Source: Microdochium bolleyi (Eukaryota > Ascomycota > Sordariomycetes > Xylariales > Microdochiaceae). Taken from it: a DNA stretch of 32,008 nucleotides. The stretch lies in contig KQ964303.1 of assembly GCA_001566295.1 (NCBI GenBank), positions 1 to 32,008 of the forward strand. Direction: 5' to 3'. Position 1 is the first letter of the stretch. Each line of letters opens with the position of its first letter. Made by a program: the position numbers and the translations under genes. Positions 9,398 through 20,031 of this stretch are shown here, in pieces. The notes below the pieces were generated by a model. The model was given only the letters and a program-made list of their open reading frames with translations, was not told the DNA's origin and searched no databases.

Positions 9398-9405
9398 TTA
9401 TATAG
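9398..9405 (-). promoter_or_regulatory. TATA-like box upstream of the GNAT gene
   Basis: CTATATAA on the minus strand, about 115 bases upstream of the chosen ATG. Position and orientation suit a core promoter; no other support. Confidence 0.35.
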
Positions 9406-9566
9406 GTGTGTACTAAGAATCCCGGGCTCAAACGACTTGCTTTCCTCCCTTCATCACTCACAACGCCAGCCGAGGCTGGCAGCTATGCCTGGTCTCGGGT
9501 CTCGCTTCGCCGTCAACACTTGCCCAGCTGCAAAGTATAGATGAGGGTCTTCGAAGCATCTCGGAG

Positions 9567-10340
9567 GGGTCACAAGGGCGCCACCACCGTCACCAGCTGT
9601 CACCGTTATCTCGACCTCAATGTGGCCGTCGAGCCCAGTAAGTCCCTCACCTCGAAAGGAGCCATCACAAACCCTCTGGATAAGTTGATACTTTTGACAC
9701 TCAAGCTATAGAACGACTTTCTCGAGCAACAGAAGGTGAACACTCGCTCTAGGCCTCGGCCTCACCTTCGATAACCACCCAAATGCGCTCAGTGATAGCG
9801 CTAACGAACTAACGCAACGACGTGCAGTACACGACTCAAACCAGCTTCGCGCTGATTAAGTGTACGTTTACAGGCACGATAACATAGATCAGACCCAGCG
9901 AAGCCTAGCTTTCGTAGTCAAGTACAAACCGCCGCACAAGCCAACGTTACTATACCTACATACTAGTCTGCGGGAGATGGATATACAGCAGGAGGTCGTA
10001 AACAGATCAACGATGCCAACCGATGAAGACGAGCTATTCTCTTACCAGGTTAATAGAGTTATCGCTGCCGCTCTTTCCCAAACATATTACTACATAATCA
10101 CCGGCGGTCTTACGTACAGCTATATAACAACGGGCGAGGCAATCATCTTTTTTAAAGTCGACTGGGAGACTCTAAAAAACTTGCTTTTTCATCTGCAGAG
10201 CCATGAGCGGAGGTGCTAGCGCGTCCAATAATGCTGCATCCCAATACTGCTGTGCATTGCAGAGCCGTCAGTCAGGTCCTTGCCTTCACCCTGCTAGCAG
10301 TCCAAGAACAAAATTCCAACCCTGGGCAGGATCAGCGTTC
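9567..10340 (+). pseudogene. Decayed tandem copy of the FunK1-like gene
   Basis: Aligns by eye with 10951-11900 of the downstream FunK1-like gene: for example LREMDIQQEVVN and GGLTYSY-TTGEAI occur in both. About 200 bases equivalent to 11112-11320 are deleted. The first part carries a TAG where the intact copy has CCA-TGG, and the best surviving frame (9860-10219) covers only the region before the kinase lobe. Similarity stops near 10340, shortly after the NPGQD block, so the catalytic half is missing. Many differences from the other copy are C-to-T or G-to-A in this copy (for example CTTCCTC against CTTTTTT), which lowers its GC content and resembles RIP. Confidence 0.7.
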
Positions 10341-10752
10341 TCGAGCCATCCACGGTCCGCCTCATCTTGGCGATGCTAAGTGTGGAGCCATATACAGAGC
10401 TTGCTTCCAGCAAGTGGGGCAGCGGTCACGACAGCAGTCCTGGCTGCAGGTTTCCGCATCCTTCACTTATTGCATCAACAGGAGGATACTCCCGGTCCGC
10501 GAGCATGTCTTTCAGTAGCTTGCCTGCAGTGACAAACGCACAGCAACAAAGGCTTGCCGGAATCCGGAGGGACAAGTCGTTCGGATTGATTTCCACGAGC
10601 CTGCACGAGAATCTGGAACCACCAAACAGTGTGTGGTCTGAATGGATTGTCCTTCCTGACTCATGCCGAAGGCCGTTCTGTAGCCCCATAAAACTCCCGC
10701 AGGAGCGCGTCAATTATGCCAGCGACCCACATCGGAACCACACGTGTTTGTG
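10341..10752. other. Spacer between the two FunK1 copies
   Basis: Not alignable by eye to the downstream copy. Open frames exist on both strands (10367-10753 plus, 10426-10713 minus) with mildly protein-like composition, but none shows a domain I recognise. Confidence 0.3.
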
Positions 10753-13142
10753 ATGACACTCAAGCCTTCACCAGAATCAACACCGACGAGCCTGCGCCGA
10801 ATGGCTGACGACGAGATCAACAGACTACGGAAGCTGCTGCGGGAGGCACAGCGAGACGCAGATGACGCCCAGAGAGAGCGGTAGATCCAGAAGCAACGCG
10901 CAGACAGCGAACGGCAACGCGCAGCGGATGTTGTAGCCCGGTCACGGCCAACAACGCTGCTAGAGTACATTACCAATTGTCATCACTATCTCGACCTCAA
11001 TGTAACCATCGAATCCGACAAGTCCCTCACCTCGAAAGGAACCATTACGAACCCCCAGAACAAGTTCGTGCCGTCGACTCTCAAGCCATGGGCCGACTTT
11101 CTTAAGCAGCAAAAGTCAATCCACGGAAGACTGTATTCGACATATCCAGAAGACAAGCAGGTTTTCGAAAGCACTACGTTCCTGGTAGAACTTGGTGAAC
11201 GACTGGCTAGGAAGAAGGTTGCGAACGAACGCGATCTCGAATACATCCAGCACAACATTGTCGAAACACCCGTCGCCAACACTGTCGAATCGCTCAGAGA
11301 CCACGAGGCGACGAAACAATCATTCGCTCTGGGACAAGGACTCACCTTCGACAACCACCCAAACGCGTTAAGTGATGGCGCCAAGGAGCCTTTGCAACGA
11401 CGTACAGGTCGCGACTCGACTCAGCTTCGCCCGGACCAGGTGTGCGTGTACACGCACGATAACGTGGACCAGTCTCGGCGAAGCCTGGCTTTCGTGCTTG
11501 AGTACAAGCCGCCGCACAAGCTGACGTTGTGGCACCTTCGTGTCAGTCTGCGGGAGATGGATATACAGCAGGAGGTTGTGAACAGACCAAAGAGACCCGC
11601 CGACAAAGATGAGCTTTTCTCATACCATGCCGACAGGATCGTCGCCGCCGCCATCTCCCAGATGTACCACTACATGATCACAGGTGGTCTTACGTACAGC
11701 TACGTGACCACTGGCGAGGCAATCGTCTTCCTCAAAATCGACTGGAAGACTCCCGAACAATTGCTATTCCACCTTGCGGAGCCACGAGCAGAGGTGCTGG
11801 CGCAGACCGAGAATGCTATGCACTGCACAGCCGTCAGTCAGGTCCTTGCCTTCACGCTCCTGGCGATCGAGGAACAACATCTCAACCCTGGCCAGGATAA
11901 GCGTTCTTGGGTCATGGAGGAGCTTGACCGGTGGTGCATGGACCACGATGCTGTGCTAAAGGACGTCCCAGAGAGCGTGCGGAAGCAGACGCCCCCGCCA
12001 TCGGCGTATGCTGCTCGAGACTACAGGCTTGTTGATCGATCACCATACAAGCTCCGCAGCCGTCCCTCAGTATCGACATGCCGGCCAGCAGCAGGTGAAG
12101 CCATTGACGATGAGCCTTCTGATCAATCAGACGATGGAAGCGATGGCTCTGCACAGAGGAGTCCCAGCGTGAGAATCACACGCCGTGGTCCACAGCCACA
12201 GCCACGACGACCCGATGCGAACAACAGCACCCACACACAACCCAGCACGCCAAAGCGGCAATACTGCTCCCAGGAATGCCTGCTTGGACTCGTCAGGGGT
12301 GAGATACTTGACATGGCATGCCCAAATGTTCACTTGCATCAGCAAGGCACTTCGCAGGACCATCCGGTCAATTCGAAGAAGTTGTTGGGATTACTACGCA
12401 AACAACTGGCTGAGTCTCTCGACACGAACATCGTGCCACTGGGCAAACAGGGAGCACGCGGTGCAGCTTTCCAAGTTACACTTGCCAAATATGGCTACAC
12501 GATTATTGCGAAGGGAACTATCGCCGAATACGTCGACGACCTTGAACACGAGGGTCATGTGTACGAAACACTTGAGCCCCTGCAAGGCAAACACGTGCCT
12601 GTTTTTCTGGGCGCCTTCCACCTCAAGCGGCCTTATTACTACGACCACAGAGTGACACTTGTCTACATGATGCTCCTGTCCTGGGCAGGCGAGCCTATCA
12701 ACACGAAGCACCACTGCTCTCACGAATTGATGCTAGCACGTCGCTCGAAGGCAGTCGAAGCAGTAGCACAGCTAGGCGTGGAGCATGGTGACGTACGCGA
12801 CGCGAACACATTGTGGTGCCCTGAAACCAAAGATGTAATGCTCATAGATTTCGAGCGTTCGTTGCTTTTGGTTCGGGCACCAATTATACTGTTTTCGCCC
12901 GACCATCCCAAAGATCTAACACACCATCGAAAACGTCTCCAATCGAGCGCCACTAACTGTGCAGTCATGCGACGCGGGAGTGGAGTGACGAAAACAGGGC
13001 GGCCGAGAGGTACGCACTGTCGCAGGGCTGCGAGATCGCAAAGACGGAGTGGGACTGGCGTTCACCGCCAACTATGATAGACTGCGAGCGGCGGGCTTCA
13101 ACTTGCAATATTACATTTCATCAAATATCGCTCTCTTCCTGA
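10753..13142 (+). pseudogene. FunK1-type fungal protein kinase-like gene with an early TAG
   Basis: Member of the Pkinase_fungal (FunK1) group expanded in filamentous fungi; physiological substrates are mostly unknown. From ATG 10753 the frame encodes a charged helix, then a TAG at 10882-10884 (codon 44) within a Gln/Arg-rich coil where CAG is the likely ancestor, then an open frame to 12890. The N-terminal family region shows GGLTYSYVTTGEAIVFLKI. A Ser/Pro/Arg-rich linker (about codons 430-510) precedes the kinase lobe: glycine-loop-like GARGAAF at about codon 567, likely ATP lysine about 587, catalytic loop HGDVRDAN at 678-685 and metal-binding Asp in LIDFE at 699. A probable intron, 12891-12964, has a weak GTTTTC donor but a strong CACTAAC branch and CAG; it restores a family-like acidic end terminating at 13142. 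Without it the frame runs to 13077. If translation starts at an ATG after the TAG (for example 11068), most of the protein could still be made. Confidence 0.75.
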
Positions 13143-13464
13143 GATCGTCGTGCCTCTTAGAGGAGATCGCACCAGGCCAACTGAGTAATAAGCGCAAGTG
13201 CCAGCTGTTTTGTCGTGTCCTTGGCTATAGTCGGACCAGCTTCAAGTACACTCGGGATCGGACGAGGGGTAAGTGCGGGGTGACCCCGCAGTCTTGTGGC
13301 TGCGCCAAGGCGACTGTCCCAGGTCAGTCAATGCAAAACCGAAAGTATGACAATTTCATCAGTCCTTTCCTGCTAGATTACTGATTCACACTCATTCTTT
13401 AGCTGTAAGCCGTTTGGTGGCACTGAACCTTCGTCCCAGTATTAGTTTCTTCCACCCATCTCGC
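13143..13464. other. Intergenic, no gene recognised
   Basis: 3' flank of the kinase-like gene and 5' flank of the HeLo-like gene. Nothing recognisable. Confidence 0.35.
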
Positions 13465-14666
13465 ATGATGGATCCACTAAGCGTTAGTGCTGGTGTTATC
13501 GCTGTTGTCACAGCTACTCTGCAGACTAGCCGAGCGCTCTACAGAGCTTTGCGGGACATCCAAGATCGGCCGCGAACGATCCGGCAACTCACCGAGGAGC
13601 TAAGAGGCCTCGAAGAAGTGCTTACATCTCTTGAAAACCTTGCGCGATCGGATGAAGCGGCCGTAAAGCCACTGACGCTGCCACTGACGCAGTGCTGGAA
13701 GGCTTGCGCAAGTTTTCAAGACTTGCTTGTGGACTCCGTGAAGCACACGAAGGGATCTAAGTTGAGCTTCAGAGACTGGGCCAGGCTACAATACATGGGC
13801 AATGACGTAGCAGAGTTCACATCAATGATCGCGAGCTATAAATCGACAATGTGCATCGCGCTTGCAGACGCAAACTTGTAGGTGCTCCTATCGTCAATCT
13901 TGCGGCAATCACTGACCTATGTAGGCGCTCGAGTACCGTCACTCTGAAGGTTCTGCGCGACTACCAAACGATGATTCAGAACACCACTAGTGATCTCGAG
14001 CATCAGCTCGAGAAGATCAACACAAAGCTGCAATACCTTTCACCAGGAGAAAGACAGAACACCACTACTGGTCACCAAGGCTTGCAAAACCTTCATCAGG
14101 AGCGAGAGAGTACTACAAAGTGCCTGGAAATCTGCGCTGATGTCCTAGCCCACATGACCAGCATGAGATTCCAACCCGTCGCAATCGAAGATGTAGCATC
14201 ATCGGTGTCTCTATCACCAGAAGCACTTTCGCCAGCAGATGTCATCACGATCTCAGCACTACAAGAGTGTATAAGCAAAGTCAAAGATACCATGCAGATT
14301 CTACAAGCCCATAACGACAAAACCGAAGAACGATTCACCATTGCTCGCTTGAATATCCCGTCAGGCATCACGGGGGCGAAATGCGATCAGGTGTCAGATC
14401 GATTAGGCTCTGAACTCGACAGCACCAAGCAGTGTCTTGCGATCTGTGACCGTGCTGCCAGCAAAGCTTCGTCGGAGGCGGTTCATGTGCTGGAAGATGT
14501 TGACATTGGACCTGATGGCCAGCAAATGCTAATTGCATCACTGGGGGAGCTGTTCCAAGTCAAGGGTGTCAAACTTGGCGAACGTGCGACGCAAATAGTA
14601 GGTGCGCTTCCGCCGAGCGCAATTGATGAGCTTATCAGAAATATTGCGAAGAGAGGGCTCTCGTAA
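13465..14666 (+). CDS. HeLo-like (fungal STAND N-terminal type) domain protein
   Basis: Two exons, 13465-13877 and 13925-14666, joined across a 47 nt intron (GTAGGT donor, CACTGAC branch, GTAG acceptor), giving 384 residues with no stop. The N-terminus, MDPLSVSAGVIAVVTATLQT, followed by a helical region with an RTIRQLTEELRGLEEVL segment, matches the N-terminal domain often placed in front of NACHT in fungal STAND receptors and related to HeLo cell-death domains. The middle is a long helical, coiled-coil-prone region. The end carries a compact block (about the last 60 residues, with QQMLIASLGELFQVKGVKLG) that I recall from domain-only relatives lacking NACHT. The start could be either of two adjacent ATGs (13465 or 13468); the second gives the usual Met-Asp-Pro start. 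No nucleotide-binding domain follows, so this is likely a stand-alone effector or scaffold. Role inferred. Confidence 0.75.
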
Positions 14667-14751
14667 CCAGGTAGCAATGCTCGAACATCTTCCAAACCCA
14701 GCTCATACATGTGTCTCGATGTCTGGCATCGTCTTCCATTCTCGTGATCAG

Positions 14752-15186
14752 TTAGCCCTGAGCTGCCCAAGTTCCTGGCCGACTCCCAATGGTACGACCC
14801 TGGCCAACAAGTTGAGATCTCTCCGTGCTAGCAGCGTCAGTCGTGCCGGCTGCACGCGCGCGTTCACCAACACTTCGCGCCATCTCTGTGATCGATCTTT
14901 CGGTCCACATTCCGCTGCATTGTACACTCCGGTCGGCCAGCTCTACGTCCTTGGCATTTTGCAGCCGATTGTCGATGGACACGAGCAGCTGTACAGCATC
15001 GACTCCTATCTTGACTTGCTCGAGGTTTACTGTCGGGTGCGGTGGGGTTTGTGATGAGCTGCTTGCGTTTGCAGGATGAGGATCCATACCGCGATTGAAT
15101 ATTATCTGCTGGTTTGGGTCCTGGATAGTCGCGAAATGGTTTGTCGTCAAGTGGTCTTGGATGGAATGTGTCTGTGGTGAGAGCAA
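14752..15186 (-). CDS. Small hypothetical protein, doubtful
   Basis: Open frame of up to 144 residues; a more natural start may be the internal Met-Asp-Pro-His at about 15088. It has a Ser/Pro-rich N-terminus, then a segment that reads as amphipathic helix (LEQVKIGVDAVQLLVSIDNR), then a polar tail. No domain recognised. It lies tail to tail with the HeLo-like gene. The opposite strand is open over almost the same interval, so this may be chance. Confidence 0.25.
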   Translation of the reverse strand: MLSPQTHSIQDHLTTNHFATIQDPNQQIIFNRGMDPHPANASSSSQTPPHPTVNLEQVKIGVDAVQLLVSIDNRLQNAKDVELADRSVQCSGMWTERSITEMARSVGERARAAGTTDAASTERSQLVGQGRTIGSRPGTWAAQG

Positions 15187-15889
15187 AGTGCGGGGACGAT
15201 GGGACTAATCCCGGCCCGGGCGGTCAAGTAAGGCAGAGCTCAACTCACCCCGTCACGTGAGGCTCACAAGTCTCGATGCTGACTTCGCCCATCCTGCCCC
15301 CAACCAACCACATGCTTGGTACGAAGCTGCACTGTCAGAAAAGTCCACCACATTGGGTGGTTTGTCGAATCCTGTCCTTCTCAAGTGTAAACCGGAGCGA
15401 GAGACTCATGAGCTCGGTACATACCGATCATTCCTTAACTATCCCTGCAGTAGTTAGAAATAAGGCTCCTAATGTGGCTTCCGTTGTGGCGCAAGATGTG
15501 GCTCCAGATGTGGGGATGCTTGTTTCGACTCCAGGTCTTTGCCCGATCGGTGCTGATTGGTGAGTTACATGTACAGTTCAATCCGTTCAAGTACAAGTCT
15601 AAGCACTGCATCGCAGCCAAAATAGCGTTGTGGGGCGGAGTTGAATCGAAATAACTGGACGCTGAGCCATGACTCCACTACTATACAGTATTGTACATCA
15701 GATGGTGGTTTCTGAATACAGAAGCCACTTCTGACTTTCTTTGTTGCACATATAGCGTCGAAACCGGCTGAACGATATGCTGCTATTTTCCTGGTCATTT
15801 TTGTGACCGCAAGAATATTTAAGCACTCTCAGCCTACTCCTGCTTTGACGACTGCGATCCCTTGCTCGGGAACAGAGCGATACAAGAAT
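15187..15889. other. Intergenic region upstream of the chitinase
   Basis: No gene recognised. Contains a short imperfect repetition of a GATGTGG/TTGTGGC word near 15473-15515. The last 80 bases probably hold the chitinase core promoter. Confidence 0.35.
15815..15823 (+). promoter_or_regulatory. TATA-like element of the chitinase gene
   Basis: ATATTTAAG about 70 bases upstream of the chitinase ATG. Suitable position, weak match, no other evidence. Confidence 0.3.
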
Positions 15890-17325
15890 ATGAGATCGAC
15901 ATTCCTCACACCTGCCATAGTGCTTTTATCAGTCTCTACTAGCCTCGCTCAGGTTACAGCCAGAAATATGTCTAACTTCCAGAATACTGTGTACTGGACC
16001 AATTGGTTCGCTAGAACATTCCTAAAGCCTTCAAATATTACAAGCAGCATAATAATATCACATATAGGAGTGTATACGCGAGAAACTACCCGCCTCAAAA
16101 GTTGCCCGCGTCTGAGATAACTCAGGTTCTGTACTCATTTATGAACGTCCGTGAGGATGGCACTGTGTAAGTTACACACGTAAGCCACGACGATAGAAAC
16201 TGAGAGGGAATCCTTAGCTTCACTGGAGACACAAATGCGGACACTGGCCTCCACTATCCAACCGATTGTAAGAAATTGTCGCCGAAAGCCGTCTGTAACT
16301 ATGAGAGTCCTAACAACAAGGTGCTTGTAGCATGGACAGACATTGGAAATAACGCGTACGGAGCTGTGAAGCAGCTAGGTCTTCTCAAGAGGTCTCACCG
16401 CCATCTCAAGGTTGTCTTATCTATTGGCGGCTGGACATGGTCAACGCAGTTCCCTGGTGTTGCGGCAGACCCAAAGAAGCGAGCAAACTTCGCTCAGTCG
16501 GCCGTCACTATTATGAAGAACTATGGTTTCGATGGCATTGATATTGACTGGGAATATCCAGCGACCACTGCTGACGCTAAGAACTTCATTCTCCTGCTCA
16601 AAGCCGTGCGTTCAGAGCTAGAATTGTATAGCACACGCGCAGCAAGCGCCTATCACTTCCTGTTAACCGCTGCTACGCCTGCAGGGCCGGAGCACTACAA
16701 CATACTTCAACTTGAGGAGATGGGTGAGATCCTCGATTACGTGAACATCATGACTTATGATTACGCCGGTGGTTGGGACCTTTCTAGAACTGGTCATCAA
16801 GCTAATTTATACGCTAATCCATCCAACCTCGAGTCAACGCCCTTTTCTACAGATCGCGCAGTTATCGACTATACGGCAGCTGGCATCCCGGCCCACAAGA
16901 TTCTCATGGGCATTCCACTCTACGGTCGTGGGTTTGAAGGGACTTCTGGGCTGGGCCGGTCCGCTAGTGGCACGAGTCAAGGCACTTGGGAGGCTGGAGT
17001 CTATGACTATAAAGCTCTCCCTCTGGCAGGCTCTGTGGAGAAGTACGACAACGTGGCTGGTGCCTCCTACTCCGAGGACACCGTCGATCACCGCATTGTG
17101 TCATATGACACGACAGCTAGCGTCCAAAAGAAGCTGGACTATATTCGTCACAAGAAGTTGGGAGGCACCATGTTTTGGGAGGCATCCGGAGACAGAAATG
17201 ATAGTGCCTCACTTATCGCGACATGTTTCAACGGCCAGGGCGGCACATCAAGCATGGACAGAACTCCTAACCAACTGTCGTACCCAGAATCAGTGTATGA
17301 TAATGTCCGCAAAGGTTTCGCATAG
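15890..17325 (+). CDS. Secreted GH18 chitinase, class V subgroup A type, four exons
   Basis: Endo-acting chitinase that hydrolyses beta-1,4-GlcNAc polymers by substrate-assisted catalysis, acting outside the cell. Exons 15890-16005, 16068-16166, 16218-16267 and 16331-17325 sum to 1260 nt, 419 residues with no stop. Introns are 62, 51 and 63 nt; each junction restores a family motif (NW/SVYARNYPP, DGTV/FTGDT, YPTD/SWTDIGNN). A signal peptide (hydrophobic stretch to about residue 20) starts the protein. The catalytic motif DGIDIDWE spans residues 156-163 with acid Glu163; SIGGWTWS is at 119-126, the M-T-Y-D motif at 229-232 and the C-terminal barrel strand GTMFWEASGD follows. Length and order match the Chit42/ChiA1 group with no carbohydrate-binding module. 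Ser-Ile-Gly-Gly and the catalytic residues are all intact, so activity is expected. Confidence 0.93.
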
Positions 17326-17734
17326 CCACTAGAGCAAAGCCGATGGAGCATTCAGAATCACAAGTTACCAGAACACAAGCCCGTAGAATAATTCCATCAT
17401 TACTCAATGAATCATCACGCGTGCATACAGGGCTACTGAAGCCGAGCATAAGTTTATGGCTCTCCTCGCGACACTTGATCCTCGCTTCACCATACTTCGA
17501 GACAATGCTGAAAGGCGGCTAGTAAGAAAGCGGACCGAAGCTATAACTAATACATGTTAGAGAAGCAGAAGACTGGGATTCTGGTACGCTCCTCGTGCTT
17601 GTGAACATCATTCACGGGAGAAACACCACACCAGAGCCTCCCTGCACGTTGACATCGAGCTACTGTCGAAGATTGCTGTCCTCATAGACTAGTAATAGTG
17701 TTACGAAGCTGTCCGACTCGTTTCTACAATCTGG
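17326..17734. other. Intergenic, no gene recognised
   Basis: 3' flank of the chitinase. Short frames only. Part of 17460-17734 may be decayed upstream sequence of the next gene. Confidence 0.35.
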
Positions 17735-18575
17735 TTGGAAGGAATTAGGTGGAAAGCTCCGTCAGCTCTCGGTCGCGACATTGTCCTATGGCTCCTCATC
17801 TCGTGGACTTGTCAAGATCCACCGCTGTTTGAAACAACCACAAGAACCGCTATCTTGACAACGAAGGGCTCGTTTCCGATTTTAAGCCTCCCAATCCCGG
17901 AGGATATCACTGGTAAGTGTCAAAAGATATCATCGAGCGCTGGTGCTAACGGGAGATGTAGAGGCTATTAAAATTCGAAGGGAGGCTCGACTTTGGCAAA
18001 TTCGGGATGTACAGGATGCTTTCCAATGTGAGCTTCTCGAGGATCGTTCGGGACACGCGTTTGAATGTTCTTCAATCCTTCTTAGCGCGCTCACGAAAGA
18101 ACTGCGGAGGGTTCGGCTGCTAGGCCAAATCCTGCACTTGTCGGTGCACGATCAGAGCATTGAGTCGACGTTAGCCGCGCTGGGGAAGATCCAGTCTCCT
18201 CAGTGTACACAGAGCTGTACGAGCCCTAGTTCTGGCTCGAGCACTCTGTTCGGCTCGACATCTCGCGTCGGACAACTGTGCCATCTGCAATCCATCATTC
18301 AGTCAATGTTGAAATGCCTGGATAAGACCCTATTAGTGGGCCTTCAAATGGCGGATTCCAGGGAAAAGAGCGATGTGCTATACACAACTGAGTCTCGGAC
18401 GTTGTCAAGTCACTTGTCTGGGCTTTCTGTGGACAAACCTCCCAGCCCCCAAAACACTTGCGCTCACCAACTCTTGGGCGAAGTTGAGCAGCACTCCTTC
18501 TTACAACTCGGACCGCGGCCACTCTTTTTGATATTCGAGTGCATGCGACCAGCTCAGCTCGCGATCGTCTCATGA
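17735..18575 (+). CDS. Unrecognised gene with one strong intron
   Basis: The frame at 17735-17926 joins to one ending at 18575 across an intron of 46 nt (about 17914-17959: GTAAGT donor, GTGCTAAC branch, TGTAG acceptor). The splice is in phase (codon split after the first base), which is the main argument for a real gene. The downstream exon of about 205 codons is helical at first (an AIKIRREARLWQIRDVQDAF segment, then leucine-rich stretches with LTKELRRVRLLGQILHL), then Ser-rich and polar with no recognised domain. The upstream exon is short and its start uncertain; there may be additional, decayed 5' exons. The helical character recalls fungal STAND N-terminal regions, but I would not assign it. 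Confidence 0.4.
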
Positions 18576-19187
18576 AAATTTGTGTACAGACTAGATTTGC
18601 GGATCGCTCGCAGGAGGAATGGCGGCTCAGTGATTATCATGACGCTTCAAGGTAACGGGCCACTGGATTTTTGGATAATATCGTCATGGCTCGCCAACTC
18701 TGCGAGTGCTTCAAACAGCGCCATTCCGTCAATGGGGAAACTCTTGATTGACATTGTTAATCATCAATAGACACCGCCCAGTACAGCTCTTAGTCGACAG
18801 CTCGCCACACGCCGTGCCCGTGCCTCACTTTCAAGTGCAAAGCGCGCCGCAAGCCAAGAGGCCAATCCCGCCACACGCCCCCGCGCTCTGAGCACTCACA
18901 TTTCAGGTTCTTTTGCTATTGGCTTCGCATTGAGTTGCACTCATGAGGCGCCCAAATCTTGGCACAATCTCGGCACTGTAGGCAAACTAGAGCATGCGAC
19001 GAAGGCCATCTGGCTCTATGTCTCTAGTGCGCTGTAGCGTGCTGAAGTCTTTCTCGAGGGCGGCTGTCAAGCGGCTCTTTGGTATAGCTATGTGACTGGA
19101 GCTATTTTTGCCGCGCCCGGCCGAGTCTTGGCGCCTGGGTGCGCAAACCTGGCCACACCTGGTCCAAGGGGACATGCTAGTCCAGCA
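18576..19187. other. Intergenic, no gene recognised
   Basis: The minus strand here lies downstream of the NACHT fragment and should hold the rest of that domain. I could not recognise any; it is either deleted or decayed beyond reading. Confidence 0.35.
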
Positions 19188-19526
19188 TCACAGGCACGTG
19201 CGATGGAGCATTAGGGTTGTCTCGCAGCCGCACTTGCAGCTAATCCAGAGGAGCCGAGCATCGTTGGAACGTTGTCGATGCTTCAATTGATCTTTCTCGA
19301 GTATCCAGTCAAAGCAATTGTACAGCAAGCCGCCCTTGTCGTCTTTGTTGCGAGTCATGTCGGCTAAGTGTCTCGCCGAGCTGTGTGTTTCCGTGCGTCT
19401 CTCAGCTAGTGCTTTGCAGAAGTTGCCATCGTATAGATGTAGGCACACAAGCAAAAGCACCAGGGATTTGGAAGCAGCTGCAGATCGTACGCAAGACTGG
19501 CTGTGGCACAGTGTTACAGCGAGCAC
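19188..19526 (-). pseudogene. Decayed NACHT-domain fragment of a STAND receptor
   Basis: The reading frame contains KDDKGGLLYNCFDWILEKDQ followed by RSNDARLLWISCKCGCETTL. This follows the order of the region entering the P-loop in fungal NACHT receptors: an Asp-Lys-x-Gly-Gly-Leu-Leu block, an aromatic-Trp-Ile-Leu helix, then R-L-L-W-I directly before Walker A. Where the family has Gly-Asp-Pro-Gly-Lys-Gly-Lys-Thr, this copy reads Cys-Lys-Cys-Gly-Cys-Glu-Thr-Thr, so the phosphate-binding lysine is gone. The frame stops about 10 residues later at 19188. It cannot bind nucleotide as written. The assignment rests on remembered family consensus. Confidence 0.5.
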
Positions 19527-20031
19527 GACCTATTTGTGAAGTGGAGGACTTACCGTCTCCCCCCCCCCCCTGGCGCGCGGGACCTTCTCATTATGTTGCC
19601 GGTTTGTAGATCTCGGACAGGGCAGCTCTCACTCCAGATCCAGAAATAGAGGAATGAAGTGCACTCAGGGAGCGAGTCGGGGTCCCTAGTTGTGGTCAAT
19701 CTACGTGTAGCGAGAGTCTTGGCATGTTTTCCGTCAGCACCCCGGCTGACGTGCCAAGAGGGTGCGCTTGCAGATTCGAGCGTTTCGTTGGTCCGAGCGG
19801 GTTTGTTCTCGAACGTACTTAGCCGCTCGTGACTTGTTGGCTGTTGGCGCGCAACTGAAAAGTACTGCACGCGCGCCCGACATCAGTCTGGCATGCACCG
19901 CCTGCGAGGGCGAGGCCAGGGTGGCTCTTTAAACACCCCTCTTCCGGCGGAACATGATTAGTACATCTGTCCAACAAGGTTGCTACAGCCACCAGTCCTC
20001 AGTTCGTGAGCATCGGGCCTACGGACACATA
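19527..20031. other. Intergenic with a poly-C tract
   Basis: No gene recognised. A homopolymer of 12 C lies at 19559-19570. The last 100 bases are the upstream flank of the BTB gene, with a CTTTAAAC TATA-like word near 19927. Confidence 0.35.
19559..19570. repeat. Poly-C tract, 12 bases
   Basis: Uninterrupted C run, a possible sequencing-length error site; no gene crosses it. Confidence 0.85.

Noticed and set aside
11068..13077. Taking the ATG at 11068 as the natural start of the FunK1-like gene
   Set aside because: The frame continues upstream with family-like sequence that is also present in the decayed copy (from about 9567), so the real start is earlier.
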